From: Botryosphaeria dothidea | Lineage: Eukaryota > Ascomycota > Dothideomycetes > Botryosphaeriales > Botryosphaeriaceae | DNA length: 64,000 nt | Reading direction: 5' to 3' | Assembly (NCBI GenBank): GCA_011503125.2 | Contig: WWBZ02000022.1 | Coordinates: forward strand, 4,402,001-4,466,000 | Shown here: piece by piece, positions 32,653 to 44,508 of the stretch | Position numbering within the stretch: position 1 is the first letter of the stretch | Layout: each line of letters opens with the position of its first letter | Made by a program: the position numbers and the translations under genes | Notes under the pieces: model-generated | Seen by the model: only the letters and a program-made list of their open reading frames with translations | Database searches by the model: none | Told to the model about the DNA's origin: nothing

Positions 32653-35600
32653 TCACAACCCCTGCGCCCTCCCAAAAGTCGCCGGACTCAAACTGTGCCT
32701 GGCCAACAACATCTTCTGCCTAAATGGCGTCACCGCCGGCTCCGCGTCCGAAACGGGCCTCTCAAACAAGCCCTTCATCTGCTGCTTGGGCGGACACGTC
32801 TTCTGGACGATGTTCTGCGCGTGCAAAAAGTACGGCGTGCTGGGGCTGAACTCGCCGGCGGCCGTGACGGCCGGAGAAGCCTTGGTCGGCGTCTTGAACA
32901 GTTGGGTCGGCGGCGTGTTTTCCTTGTCCTCGATGCGCGTGTTGCTGTTGTTGTTGTTGGGCCGGGGCGTGACGTCCGCGAAGGGGCTGAGGGTGGTGGC
33001 CTTCGCCTTCGGAGTGAGGTGCATGAGGGCGAAGGGGGTACCGTAGGCGACAGACTTGGCCGACGAGGGGCGGAGCGGAGTGTTGGCGGCGCTCAGGGTG
33101 GTGAGGGCGCGGGCGGGGCTGTTGCCCAGCAGACGCGAGATTTCGATCAGGTAGTCCGCCTCAGGGACCCACGTGTTGAAGCGCTCGCAGTCGAGAACCC
33201 AACCGATGTTAACAGCCTTGACGGCTCCATGGGTGGCGGCCACCTTCTCAAGAGTCTCGATAGAACCATCCTTGAAGAGGACGTGCGTGATCTCAGTGGC
33301 AAGGCCGCTCCAACCGTTGACGATCTTCGCACCCATCTCCTCGAGCAGTGGAATGAACAAATCGCTGGCATCCTCACCATCGAGGGTACGGACGTCTACA
33401 AAGAAGACCGTGTCCCTCAAAAGGGCGTCATCAGGGTGAGGGATATTTACCTCAGAATCAACCTCAGTCTCCAGGGCAATAGGCTGAGGTGTCGCTGGTT
33501 GTTGAGGCTCCTCAAAGATCTTCGGTTCAGCAGGCTGCGTAGCCCAAGCAACGGACTTCTTAGGGGAACCAAAAGGCTTCTTGAAGGGCGAGCGTAGGGC
33601 CGACTTGGCCGGAGTGAGCGACGGGATGAAGGCAAGGCTCTTCCGGGGCTTCTTGATGGACCTTTCCAAGTCGATCGCCAGAGAAAGACGCTTGTGACGG
33701 GCGCGGCGTTCAGTCTTAGCCTTCTCCTCCTTGGCAAGAGTAACGATATGTTGATCTTCCACCGTCGGTGTGGAGGGTCTCTCTGGAACGTCGGTGACAA
33801 CGATGTCATGAAGTTCTTGAGCGGGTTCCTCGGTCTCCTCGGTGACAACGGTAACCTTGGCGGTTTCCTCTACGGTCTCCTGCACAGTTTCAACGATAAT
33901 TGCAGGCTCCTCATCCTGCGTGTCTTGGGCCTCTTCCACATTCGACGGCTCCTCAACAGCGGGAATAAGCTCGGAGGTAGACTGGAGGATGGCAGGCTCG
34001 ACCGCAGGCTGCGAGACTTGCTCCTCTTCCATTTGATCATGGGTCTCTTCGATAAACTGAATCTCAGACCTAGCAGGGGTAGCCTCAGCATACTCCTCAT
34101 GTTGTTCAATAATGCTCGGTTCCTCGGTGATGGCATCTTCCTGAGGTGCTTCCTGAACAGTCCCCTCAACAGAAGCCAATTCAGCTTCAGCGGCAATGAC
34201 GGAATCCTGTACAGGGGCATCAGTCTGACCATCCATGACGGTGTCCTCAACGGCCTCAGCAGCAGGAGTCGCCGCCGAACTCTCATCATCAGACATGACC
34301 AAGTCTGCCGGTGATACGCACTGCTCCATCTCATCCGCATCGGGTTGTTGCAGTTGAAGATCGGCAGTGATATCTCCCTGACTATCGTGCATCTCAGGCT
34401 CGTCAGCAGATCTGCCGACCTCGATTTCCGGAGTCATTATGTCCAGTTCCTCCTCCTGCGTACTCTCCGACTCGGAAAGGCTCTGATCGAGTTTGTCGAT
34501 GACGTTGAGGACAAACTGCTCAGTGGGCGTAGCAGGCGGCAGTGCAGGGGATTGCCCGTGAAGCATCTTCAGAGCCGAGTTGACGTCTTTCAAGCCCGCA
34601 GGGGTCCTCTTCACAGGGGTTGGACTTCCAACATCGGAATCGAAGGACCTTTCAAGCGAGTCTCCAGGCGTCCCAAAGCGCTTAGCAGGAGTCTTCACAG
34701 GAGTCCTCCAGCGACGGGGCTCAGCTTCAAGAGCGGAATTCTGCGCGGCAAAAGCAAAGTCTTGGGCATCACTTGGGAAAGCCGGTTTAGCGGGCGATTG
34801 AATGCGGACCCTGCGAGGCGTAGCAGAAAGCAGAGAAGACCCCGGGTGGCCTTCGGCGGTCTTAGTCGGAGATGTCAGGGAAGCCCTAGGAGGCAGACCG
34901 GGCAAGGCAATCTTGCGGGGGCAGGTCTGCAGAAGCGATGATTTCGCTTGAGATGGTTGGAACCCTTGCTTGTTGACAGGAGCGGTAGAGGGCGGAAGCA
35001 TGAGTCCCTTCCTGGCAGGAGTCTGAAGGATGGAAGTCTTGGGTTCGAAATTTGCAGCCGAAGGCCTCATGGGAGTCATGCCGTGCATTGAGTTGGCAAA
35101 AGGCGCCCTCTTAGCCGGGCTGTTCAGGATACTACCGGTGTTGGCCACGACATTCGTCGGCTTCGCGGCAGACATGGGAGGTAGCTTGAACGGCGACGCT
35201 CCGATTGGCGCTTTCCGCGGCGTCTCGTGCAAGAGCGACTTGTTGAAGGCAGGTGTTCTGGCCTGAAGGCTGAAAGTGTTCTCGGCTTGCTCAGGTCTGA
35301 AAAATGGTGTGGCTTCCTGAGCGAAAGGGAGAGCGGATGTGTAATGCGCAGGACCAGGTGTCTTTGCAGGACGGACATTCTCCTTCGACTCCGCGCGCAC
35401 AGATTTCGGTGGAGCAGGCGTCGCCTTCGCTGGAGTATTCGGTTGTTCCTGGGGTGCCTTAGGTGTCTGGACTGGAGTCGCAGCAGACGTCTCATCAGAC
35501 GCATCCTGCTCAGCCTGGGGCTCATCCATAGGCTTTTCGTTTTCCTTCTCAGCCGGGACCGGTGTTTTTTCCGCAGACTGAACGGGAGCTGCTGCAGATA

Positions 35601-36516
35601 CATCATCCTCGGTTTCGGCTTCTTGCGCTGGTGCCTCAGGCATGCCGTCAAGAGCCTTCTTCCCAGAGGACTTCTTGGTTGACTTGATTGGCGTCGGCTC
35701 AACCGGCGCCTCGAGCTCGGGCTCAGAAGCCTCCTCGTGCTCCTCGCTCGCGGCCTTCCTCGAAGACTTTCTTGTCGACCTCACCGAGGCAGGAGCAGGT
35801 GGCTCCTCGGCATCCTCCATGTCTACCTCGGGGACAGCAGGCTCGGAAACGTCTTCCTTGGCCTTCCTCGTCTGCTTCTTCGCAGTTACTGTGACCCTCT
35901 GCGCCAACGGCTTGACAGAGGTCGCCGATCGCGATGCGGAAGCTTTGGTACCTCCCGTCGCTCTCGTGGCTCTTGTCGCGCGCTTCGCAGCCGGAGCAGC
36001 CTTCGGCTCTTCCGTGGCTTCGTCCTGCTCCTGGTCGTCGGATTCGGCGGGTGCGCGGGATTTGGTTTGTCGCTTTGCGGGACGAGCGGTCTCGGGCTCA
36101 ATTTCGCGCGCGGCTCGTTTGCGCGTTGTTGTCGTCGTTGTGTTGGTGGTCGGTGCGCTGGACTTGGACGCCGCAGCCCTCGTCGCAGTCTTCCTCGTGG
36201 CCTTCGCAGGCGCGGGAGCGACGGGCTCCTCCTCTGCTTCAGGCCCGTCTATGGTCTCTGATGGCGCGGTCGTCTTCTCGGACGCAGGTGGTTCGGCATC
36301 CTTTGCGCGGGTGCGGCGCGTGGCGGGAGCAGCGGGCTTCGCGGCCGCCTTTGCGCCTTTCTTCGTTGTGGCGGCGCGAGTGGGCTTCGGAGCGGACTCA
36401 GGCTCCTCGAATTCGACCTTCTTCTTGCCGCGACGGGCGGGTTCCGTCATGGCGCCGCGCTTGGGGGCTGCGGGCTCGTCCTTGGTCTGGGCTCGCTGGG
36501 CGCGTGTGGCGACCAT
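32653..36516 (-). CDS. Large BRCT-domain nuclear protein
   Basis: A single uninterrupted frame of 1287 residues starting MVATRAQRAQT. The first 300 residues are basic and Ala/Lys/Pro-rich (AKAAAKPAAPATRRTRAK), like histone H1 tails. Residues about 425-570 contain five spaced copies of a short motif S-[LI]-L followed within a few residues by a Pro and a basic pair. A long acidic region follows, then one BRCT domain at about residues 1035-1122, with FFVDVRTLDG, LLEEMGAKIV, THVLFKD and NIGWVLDCERFNTWVPE, where the conserved Trp of BRCT helix 3 is visible. BRCT domains bind phosphoserine or other partners in DNA-damage and cell-cycle control. I do not recognise the orthologous group; a nuclear chromatin or checkpoint role is inferred. 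Confidence 0.9.
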   Translation of the reverse strand: MVATRAQRAQTKDEPAAPKRGAMTEPARRGKKKVEFEEPESAPKPTRAATTKKGAKAAAKPAAPATRRTRAKDAEPPASEKTTAPSETIDGPEAEEEPVAPAPAKATRKTATRAAASKSSAPTTNTTTTTTRKRAAREIEPETARPAKRQTKSRAPAESDDQEQDEATEEPKAAPAAKRATRATRATGGTKASASRSATSVKPLAQRVTVTAKKQTRKAKEDVSEPAVPEVDMEDAEEPPAPASVRSTRKSSRKAASEEHEEASEPELEAPVEPTPIKSTKKSSGKKALDGMPEAPAQEAETEDDVSAAAPVQSAEKTPVPAEKENEKPMDEPQAEQDASDETSAATPVQTPKAPQEQPNTPAKATPAPPKSVRAESKENVRPAKTPGPAHYTSALPFAQEATPFFRPEQAENTFSLQARTPAFNKSLLHETPRKAPIGASPFKLPPMSAAKPTNVVANTGSILNSPAKRAPFANSMHGMTPMRPSAANFEPKTSILQTPARKGLMLPPSTAPVNKQGFQPSQAKSSLLQTCPRKIALPGLPPRASLTSPTKTAEGHPGSSLLSATPRRVRIQSPAKPAFPSDAQDFAFAAQNSALEAEPRRWRTPVKTPAKRFGTPGDSLERSFDSDVGSPTPVKRTPAGLKDVNSALKMLHGQSPALPPATPTEQFVLNVIDKLDQSLSESESTQEEELDIMTPEIEVGRSADEPEMHDSQGDITADLQLQQPDADEMEQCVSPADLVMSDDESSAATPAAEAVEDTVMDGQTDAPVQDSVIAAEAELASVEGTVQEAPQEDAITEEPSIIEQHEEYAEATPARSEIQFIEETHDQMEEEQVSQPAVEPAILQSTSELIPAVEEPSNVEEAQDTQDEEPAIIVETVQETVEETAKVTVVTEETEEPAQELHDIVVTDVPERPSTPTVEDQHIVTLAKEEKAKTERRARHKRLSLAIDLERSIKKPRKSLAFIPSLTPAKSALRSPFKKPFGSPKKSVAWATQPAEPKIFEEPQQPATPQPIALETEVDSEVNIPHPDDALLRDTVFFVDVRTLDGEDASDLFIPLLEEMGAKIVNGWSGLATEITHVLFKDGSIETLEKVAATHGAVKAVNIGWVLDCERFNTWVPEADYLIEISRLLGNSPARALTTLSAANTPLRPSSAKSVAYGTPFALMHLTPKAKATTLSPFADVTPRPNNNNSNTRIEDKENTPPTQLFKTPTKASPAVTAAGEFSPSTPYFLHAQNIVQKTCPPKQQMKGLFERPVSDAEPAVTPFRQKMLLARHSLSPATFGRAQGL

Positions 36517-37186
36517 GGTGGGCGATTGGGAGGTGTGGTGTGGTGGTTAGTAAGGCGAAAGTAGTAATGGCGATGAGGACTGCATGGAAAGAGTAGCTGG
36601 TGGTCGGGGATGGTGTGTGTGTCGCGGTTGATGGTCGGAGGCTGCGGGCTCGTGGCGTCATAAGAGCGACGGCGAGATGCCAAAACACGCTAGTGTTGGC
36701 ATGACAACCACCGCCACCAGCTCTGCGTCACCGCCTCGCCCACGCACCATCTCCGTCCTCCCTCTGCTGCGTCCAGCGAATCAGCGTTCGCTGCCCCACC
36801 GATCGTGAGGCTACGTCCGCTTCCGATCTGCCTTTGTTTGTTGTCGTACGCCTGGTCTGGCCTGCTTTTCGCCTATCCGGTCCTGCATCATCGAAGTATC
36901 CTTTGTTGACACAACTTTGCACCGTCTCATGCGCTAGTCTTTAACATCCGACAAATAGCAATATTCCCTTTTCCAGAGCAGAGTCTCAAAGCACTTCCTT
37001 TTCGTCGTTCTTGTGCGCAGCTTCATCTGCACTAATCATGACCACTAAGGCTTTCAGGGACAAAAAATACCGGGAGAATAATTGCATTCGTCTGCCAATA
37101 GGCTATAGACTCGAATACCTTTATGAGCACTAATTTGATCTGGATACTAGTCCCACTAAATGAGATTGTGTCTGATTTCGGATTGG
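36517..37186. other. Promoter region of the BRCT gene and 3' flank of the carboxypeptidase
   Basis: No gene is seen. The BRCT gene reads away to the left and the carboxypeptidase gene ends at 37187, so both are on the minus strand in tandem and this 670-base gap serves as promoter for the BRCT gene. Confidence 0.5.
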
Positions 37187-38930
37187 CTAGTCAAACACAG
37201 TCGCTCTTCGATGCTTGTCGCCATCGAACCAGTGTTTATGCCAATCGTCAGAAATCCAACTGCCGACCAACGCTTCGACCGCTTCCGGTTGGTCATCAGG
37301 CGCCATGTGCCCAGCCTCATCGACTGTGAAGATGCTCAGACGGCTGCTGCCTTTCCACTGACCACCTTGATTGCCACGTCTTCCACATACTTCGCCTTTC
37401 CTATGGTACCACTCCTGCAGAGGCTGGTTCTGGAACCAGGTCTGGCCCTTCCACGGCTGCTCGTTGAGCAAACGCAGCTGGCCCGGAGTGTTACTACAGC
37501 TGGGGTCAGTATATTTGTGACTCTGACACTCAGAAGCCAGCGTCTTGTACGTACACAACAATATCGTTGTTCCCGTTGATGAACAGGATCCGGACATACG
37601 TGTTGTCCAGCAGCCACGTCAATTCCCTTGTAGTTGGGACGAAGGCGTTCTTCGACTCTGTCCAACGCTCATTGAGATCGAAATCAATGAGCTCGAACGA
37701 GACGTTCCAGAACCCCAGGCGTTCCTGCACCCACGGCCGATTCAGATACGCCGCCGCCGGTCCGCCGTTCAAATCCGAGCACAGTGGCGGCTCCGTGCAA
37801 TTCATCCGGCCTAGAACACCATGACATGTTAGGAAAACAACCGGGCAAGAGCAGGAAATGAAAAAAACCCCACTATCATACGGATTCCACCCCCCCGGCC
37901 TCACCCCCTCCCAGAAATACCTCCCCACCCCCTCCCAACACCGCACCTCCGCCTCCTCACACACGCCCCCATCATATGCCTCCCGACACCCGCGCCCCGC
38001 GTCCTCGCACTCGGCGACCCCCGCCCCCATCGCTCCGCACGCCGTCTCGTTCATCAGCGGAGCCCCGCCGTTCGCGCAGAAGAAGCCGTACAGCCCGACG
38101 CTCGAGTATGCCGGGTCCACCGACCCGTCGACCGCGACGACCGAGGCGATCCGGAGCCCCGGCTCCTGCTGGTGCGCGAGCACGTGCGCCGCGTACGCCG
38201 TCGTCCAGCGCCCGCCGAACGACTCGCCGGCGAAGTGCCAGCGCTGGTCCCGCAGCTGCGGGAAGACGTCGGTCGTCAGGACGGACAGGAAGGCGTGCAG
38301 GTCGCGGGCGCCGGCGGCGAGGGAGGTCGCGGCGGCGGAGCGGTTGGCGAGGGCCGAGAAGCCGATGCCGATGGGTTGGCTTGGGCGGACGTCAGTTTCT
38401 CTCTCTCGCATGTGTGGTTGCTTTTGCTTACTCGATGAACAGCACGTTCGCGCGGTTGGTCCAGGAGGATTCGCGCGGGCGGGTGGAGTTGGCGTCGGCG
38501 TTGACGATGCAGGGGCCTAGCTCTTTGAACATGCCGAATGAGCCGGTTGCGCCTGGTCCGCTGCAATTCTTTGAGAAAGCATTCTTAAATATATGAGAAC
38601 GACCAACGTACCCGCTCATCCAGAGGATTACCGGATCTGTTTCGGGGTCGTTCCGGCTCTCGTGGTACCCTGCAGCGGTTCAGCGACTCCTCTCAATGAA
38701 AAGGGTGTACTTGAAGTTGTACAGAAGAACATGGAGCGTCCGTCCGTCACATTCACCGTGCCGGTCCATTGGCGGGCTCCCGACTGGCAGAGAGTGTCAT
38801 CCTGCTCCCGGACCGTGAAATGGGCTTTTGACGCAGACGAAGAAAGAGGCTGCTGCTGCTCGCCGCCGAACACCAAGGGGCTAGCCGACGCGCACAGCGG
38901 GAAGAGCAATTGAAGGCGGAGCGCACGCAT
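37187..38930 (-). CDS. Secreted or vacuolar serine carboxypeptidase (peptidase family S10)
   Basis: Six exons, 38723-38930, 38612-38669, 38432-38560, 37874-38379, 37555-37810 and 37187-37493, give 487 residues. The first ATG gives a signal peptide (MRALRLQLLFPLCASAS). Family landmarks appear in order: YHESRNDPETDPVILWMSGG, VLFIDQPIGIGFS, the nucleophile motif GESFGG (Ser about 184), NGNNDIVV with the catalytic Asp, and DEAGHMAPDDQP with the catalytic His. Many Cys residues in the middle are typical of S10 enzymes. These remove C-terminal amino acids from peptides at acid pH. Introns are 52-63 nt with GTACAA, GTACGT, GTAAGC and GTGGGG donors; one intron lies in an open frame and was chosen because removing it restores the conserved spacing. 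Confidence 0.9.
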
Positions 38931-39836
38931 CTCGAGCAACAAACATTTGTCGTCGGACTTCCGCTCCGTTTTTATGTTTGCCGGCCCGGACGAGTCAGCA
39001 GACCATTCCGTTTCAGGAAATTCTGCGGATACAAGATAAGGCTAGTGCGGAAAGGGTGCAAAGCAGGGTTGAGAAGGTTGCAGCCTAGGATAAAGGCGTG
39101 TACACTGGGCGGTGGGATTCCATTGCTCAGACCGACCTCTACTGGCTCTGATCTTATTCCGCATGGTCTAGTCGGGCATCCTGAACGGTCATATGAAAGT
39201 CTTTTCCTCGGATTGGTGTAGGTACTAACACCCAAAAATACTCGGAGAAGCGGATATTCATAAGCCGAAATATGTCAGCGATGGGAAATTTTCAGGCGCT
39301 CCTCAATTCACTACGGCTTCAATGTTTGTTACTTCTCAGCGCCTGGAACAACCGTGTTGGCGAAATCAGCAACCGAGTATTGACAGGCAGCAACGCGAAA
39401 AACATTGACTTGTCGGTTCTGAAATATAGACTGGGTTCTCGGTCAGAAAGGGTCCAGCAACAGACACGTCCAAGATACTCAAAGGTAGAGCATATATATG
39501 TAGTGGCGAGGAGCTATCACGTGCATCAAACCGCGGGTGTCTTTCCCTTTTTTGGGCGCGCGGGGGAATCGTCTCCAAGCCCCAGTGAAGCTGGCGGGGA
39601 AGCAGTCTTATCGATCCGCAATTCACCACATACGTCAACCACGGACAGAAGCCACGGATGCCTTTACCGCTTTGAGTACGCGGGGCATTCTTCAAGCCCG
39701 ACGGTCAAGGTGGGGAAGCAAGCTTATAAATTAGCAGATCGATAATCTGTCGATTCGAAGCCAGCTTGTATATTTGCAGGTGAAGGCCAACGCGAGCAAC
39801 AAAACACCACAGTATCGCTCGAATTGTCAGCCCAAC
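38931..39836. other. Divergent intergenic region, no gene seen
   Basis: Lies between the divergently read carboxypeptidase and cupin genes. Frames of up to 157 codons occur but show no motifs or splice support. Confidence 0.45.
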
Positions 39837-40570
39837 ATGGATCCTTCCTCTTTCCGAGAACCAGAACAATACCCCGTCAAGCGCAATGCCCACTGTCCAA
39901 ATAGTCAATTCCCCGTCCTCGTATATCGGAATGTGCTGCCCACTCCCGTAGACGAAGAGTCAACCTCCGAGTTCCTCCAGCGCAATCAATGGGAGAAGAA
40001 GGTGGATACCGCACCTGCATTCCTTTCTGTATGAAGCGTTCTCTCATACAAGACAGGGCACTTGGGGCGCCATCATGGCCAAGCACTTCCACCCGAACAC
40101 CCACGAGTGCTACGGTAAGTACCGAAGCTACACCGAATCCACGCGTTTTCTACAGATGACCTTTTTCTGACCCGTATTAGGCATCTTCCAAGGCTCCTCC
40201 GAGCTCGTCTTCGGCGAAGGCGACGCAGACGAGGTCGGCACTGGCGTCCGCTGCACAGTGTCCGCCGGTGACGTCGTCGTCGTGCCGGCCGGCGTCGCGC
40301 ACGCGTCCGTGACCAGCGCCGATGACTACAAGTACATTGGCGTGTATCCTGAGGTTCGTTGAAGTCGACTGCAACTTCTAAACTCTTTGACGGCGATTGA
40401 CGGTCCTGCAGGGCTCGCCGAAGTGGAGGAGCGAGTACGGGAAGAGAGCGGTCGAGGACGATGATCCGCTGCTGAATGAGATTGGGGCGGTGCCTGTTCC
40501 CGTGTGCGATCCGGTGTACGGGCATCAGGGGCCGGCAGTGAAGATTTGGAAGGCAATTCGAGAATTTTGA
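39837..40570 (+). CDS. Small single-domain cupin protein
   Basis: Exons 39837-40001, 40057-40114, 40181-40353 and 40412-40570 give 184 residues; donors are GTGGAT, GTAAGT and GTTCGT. Cupin motif 1 is visible as HFHPNTHECYGIFQG and motif 2 as GDVVVVPAGVAHASV, with the metal-binding His and Glu residues present. It resembles the YjlB-type cupins of bacteria and fungi, whose substrate is unknown. The start was chosen at MDPSSFREPEQY because an upstream in-frame stretch has no ATG. No signal peptide is seen, so it is likely cytosolic. Confidence 0.85.
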
Positions 40571-41199
40571 GCCAGGATGCGGTAATTGGGGGGCCTTATT
40601 ACGCTTGGAGATATTGGTACCTCGCTTTGGTAGTTTGGACGAGTGTGTAGTCATTTCATTTTTTTTCAGTCATATCCGGTTGCATTCCTGGATTCCCTCT
40701 CACTTTCTTTTACGTTACCCATAGTAGTGAGAGAATAGGATAGCATGCATGGCACTGGATTGCACGCTGGATGAGCAGCTATGTCTTGGGGTTATTTAGA
40801 AGAAGAGGTCGCTTTTTGTCTGGTCATTCAACTTCGACAGGTGGAAGACGCGTTGAGCTTCTGTCGTGTGGGACGTGGAGTTAACGGTGTTGAGCAGTGT
40901 AGTAAGAACAACTATTGCTACATTGTAGATCCAGCACCGAGCCCGAGGAATCCACAACATCAGGAACGAGGCGGTTCACACTGCAGACTCATTGCATGTA
41001 ATTCTGACTGTGCCTGTATTCTTTTTGTTACGTATTTATTGTTATTCTCAAGATGTTGGCAAGCGCGTGAACAGATGCATTCTAGCTTTGACATCTAGAT
41101 AGCCCTCATCAGTATTCCCCACATGTTCCTTTCATACCCAACCATATATCATAAAGTACATCTTCATCCATCCACCCACCGTCAAACACCATTTTACTC
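40571..41199. other. Spacer between convergent cupin and acyl-CoA dehydrogenase genes
   Basis: Holds the two 3' UTRs. No gene or strong signal is seen. Confidence 0.5.
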
Positions 41200-43012
41200 T
41201 TACAACTTCATTCCCAACGCCTTATGCACTCTCAGAGACTGCCTGATACTCAAATCCAGCATAATCTCCTCGGAGCCACCAGGAATGGCGTACGCGCGCA
41301 CATCCCTGTACAGGCGCTCGATACGGCCGCCCTGGCCGCCGCGCGAGTACGACAAGCCACCAAAGATCTGCGAGGCCTCGCGGGCGCAGAACTCGAAGGT
41401 GGTGGTGGCCTGAGCCTTGAGGCCGGCGATGGCGCCGCCGAGCTTGAGCATGGCCTCCATCTCGTTCATGCGCTGGCACTGGAAGATGAGGTTCTCGAGC
41501 CAGTTGTAGCTGGCCTCGATCTGGCGGGCCATGTGGGCCAGCTTCAGCCGGATGACCGGGTGGTCGATCAGCTTCTTGCCGAAGGTGCGGCGCTTGTGCG
41601 CGTACTTGACGCAGTCCTCGTAACACACACGCGAGAAACGCAGGCACTGGATAATGATGCCAATACGCTCGTGGTTGAAGTTGGTCATGATGACCTTGAA
41701 GCCCTGGTTCTCCTTGCCGATCAGGTTCTCGACGGGCACCTTGACGTCCTCGAAGGTGATGTAGGTGGTGCCGCTGCTCCACACACCCTGGCAGTCCATG
41801 CGGCGGGTGCTGACGCCGCCCATATCGCGCTCGATGAGCAACACCGAGACGCCGTTCATGCCCTCCTTACCGGTGCGGACGGCGGTGGTGAAGTAGTCGC
41901 ACCAGATACCGTTGGTGATCCACTTCTTCTCGCCGTTCACGATGTAGTGCTTGCCGTCCTCGGAGAGCTTGGCCTCGCAGGTAAGGTTTGCAACATCACT
42001 ACCAGCATCTGTGGGTTGTCAGTTCTGGATTCTTTCATGGGGGCATAGAAGAACGAGGCACTTACCAGGCTCGGTGATAGCCAAACAGATACGCTTATCA
42101 CCGCTCAGGATACCGGGCAGGATTCTCTGGACGAGCTCCTTCTTGCCATGCTTGACGACGGGCGGGCAGCCAATGCCGTATCCGCCGATGACGTTCCAGA
42201 CGAAGCCACCGCTTCCAGAACGCGAAAGCTCGTCGGTCAACAGCATCTCGTGGAAAAGATCCCACTTCTCGGGGTCGACACTTGCGACGCGCTTGTCGGT
42301 CAGGTGTGATGGCCACTTGTGCAGGCCAAGCAGACCGGCAAGATATCCCTTCTCACCCATGGCCTTGTAGATCTCGTCGGGTACCTTCTTCGCCTCGTCC
42401 CACTCAGTCACGTTCGGAATGATCTCGTTCTCGACCCATTCGCGTACTTCGGCGCGGAGGTCGGCGTGCGTCTGGTTGAAGTAGGGAGAGTGGTACTGTG
42501 CATCACAAGAGTCAGATCAGAGTCACTGCTTTCGGAGACTAGAGTTGCTTACAGTCTGGTACCAAGAGGGGTCTGCGAAGGGAATGAGATCACCGAACTG
42601 ATCCAAAGCCTCGAAGTCCTCCTGGGGAACGGCCGACACGGTGCCAGGCTCGGCCTTGGGCTTCGCGGGCGGGGTCTTGGGGGGAGTCGGAGGAGCGGCG
42701 GCAGCGGGCTTGGGCTTGCTGTCGAGCGAGCCGACCTGAAGCTGCTTCTGGTACTTCTTCAGGATGCCCTCATTGTGGTACTTCCAGAACTGCTTTGAGG
42801 CGTCCTTGCCGGCAACGCGCTGCAGGACTGGATGGAGAGTCAGCTGGGAGGAGGGAAATGGGAACTGGGCGGTGGCGTGACGCACTCTTCTTGCCGCCAG
42901 GATGCTCATCCTGGAACTTGGTCAAGTCGTAGACGTCCTCGTCGACGATGATCCAGAGACTGTCGGGCTTGCTGTGAGCGGCCACATCGGCCTTAGAGAA
43001 AGATTCCGACAT
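41200..43012 (-). CDS. Cytochrome b5-acyl-CoA dehydrogenase fusion
   Basis: Exons 42886-43012, 42553-42827, 42066-42495 and 41200-42008 give 546 residues. Residues 1-70 are a cytochrome b5 domain with the heme ligands His37 (DEHPGGKK) and His60 (FWKYHNEG). A Pro/Ala/Lys linker follows, then a complete acyl-CoA dehydrogenase: FVWNVIGGYGIGCPP, AITEPDAGSDVANL, KKWITNGIWCDYFTTAVRTG, NHERIGIIIQCLRFSRV and FGGLSYSRGGQGGRIERLYR. The dehydrogenase uses FAD to form an alpha,beta double bond in an acyl-CoA. The fused b5 domain is common in fungal members and may pass electrons or anchor redox partners. The frame is intact; the product lacks an obvious targeting peptide. Confidence 0.94.
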
Positions 43013-44508
43013 GGTGTACAGAAGAATGGGGGTACGAAGAGAAGGAAGGAGCGCGACAGCAGCACGGAGGCTTGATGAAGGGTAGCAGGACGGGGTACGG
43101 ACGTAGCGATAAAGAAGGGTGGAGCAGCTTAATAGGGCTCGCTGGTCGGCTTTGGGGGAGGAACTTGGGTCTTTCACATGTCAGCCCACGTACCCCGGAT
43201 AGAGTGGTAGGGCCTGAGTCTGGGGGAGCCGCAGGCCGGGGCGCTCGTGACGTCCGACTGGCTTGACGAGCCAACCAGAGCGGGCTGGAAGCATGGCGGA
43301 CAGGTCAGCGGTTGCGCCGTCTGGACAGGCATATGCCGAGGTCCAGCAGCTCCTTGCGTCTGCGAGCGCCAGGGTGGCACGTGCGCCGCGGCTGCCGAAT
43401 CAGCACCACGGCATTATGTGCGACGCCTCGACCTCTTCCATCTCGCTCTCCGTCAGCTGCGCGCGGGCGTCGGCCGTTTCTAAGCTCGTATCTCACTGGC
43501 CCGCTGTCTCGACGCAACCACGGTTCATCCGCGTCGATTGTGGAGATTGACGCTTCTGGAGTGAGCCTCCCCACGGGCGGGCGGGCGGTTCCTGGCGCCT
43601 TCCCCGAGACATGAACACTCCGATCGCCATGCAACTCTGCGACATATAAACCCGGCATGCTAGCCGACAAGATTTCAAGAATTTTGGCTTCTCAACGAGG
43701 TTCCAACAGCCTACTCCCCGCCCGGCATACGGACATAAGCTTCTCTCCACAGGCCCCATCCTCGGCCCAGCCGGTTGAATCACCGCACCAGCTCTGGAAA
43801 GAAGAAATTACCACGGCTATATTTCCCGGATTGGGTAGTCTGTGAGGACCATAGAAGGAGTCGAATAACCCGCAGTGGACCAGCAGCAAGATCGGCGGAC
43901 CTTCTTCCGAGTGCAGTCCGAGCAGCTTCTCAAATGTCACCGACCCTGCAAGCTTTATCGACGCCTCGGTGTTATTTTATATGCAACACACTCTCCTTCA
44001 ACTTCACTCTATCCAGTCCATTATTGATGGGAATTCCGACCATGTTTTCAGCGCTGCATTTTCTGCCCCTCGTCTCCGTTGACCTGATAGCCCCGGTCTA
44101 GATGGGACGCCGGCTCGCGTTGCTATGACGTATATATCTGCGTATGTGGGGTCGATGAGATATGCGAAAGTAGGTACCATCAGAACTCCTCTTGGCTTCC
44201 CACATCGCTTTTATCTTTCTGTTGTCCACATCCCACTTCTCCCAAAGAATTGCATGTGTGTAACGTCCCCACAATTCGTTCGGATCCCGGCCGTGGCGCC
44301 CACGGTCTCTTCAGCTCCTGCATGCACGCGCGTTTGGAGAGCTGCCAGCTGCGACTTATCACACCAGCTCCTCACTTTGTGAAACCAAGAGAGCTGGCCT
44401 GTCTCCTTATCCACAGATAAAACCTTGTCCAATTGATCCTCTTCCCAAGCTCTAACCAACTCTCCAAACCAGCACCACCGCATATACTCCAGCAACATCT
44501 CTACAGAC
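43013..44508. other. Divergent promoter region between acyl-CoA dehydrogenase and alcohol dehydrogenase
   Basis: 1.5 kb with no convincing gene. Overlapping short frames on both strands have no motifs. The region may contain both promoters. Confidence 0.5.

Noticed and set aside
41200..43012. Cytochrome b5-acyl-CoA dehydrogenase fusion as a novel domain pairing
   Set aside because: This fusion is a well-known architecture in filamentous fungi.
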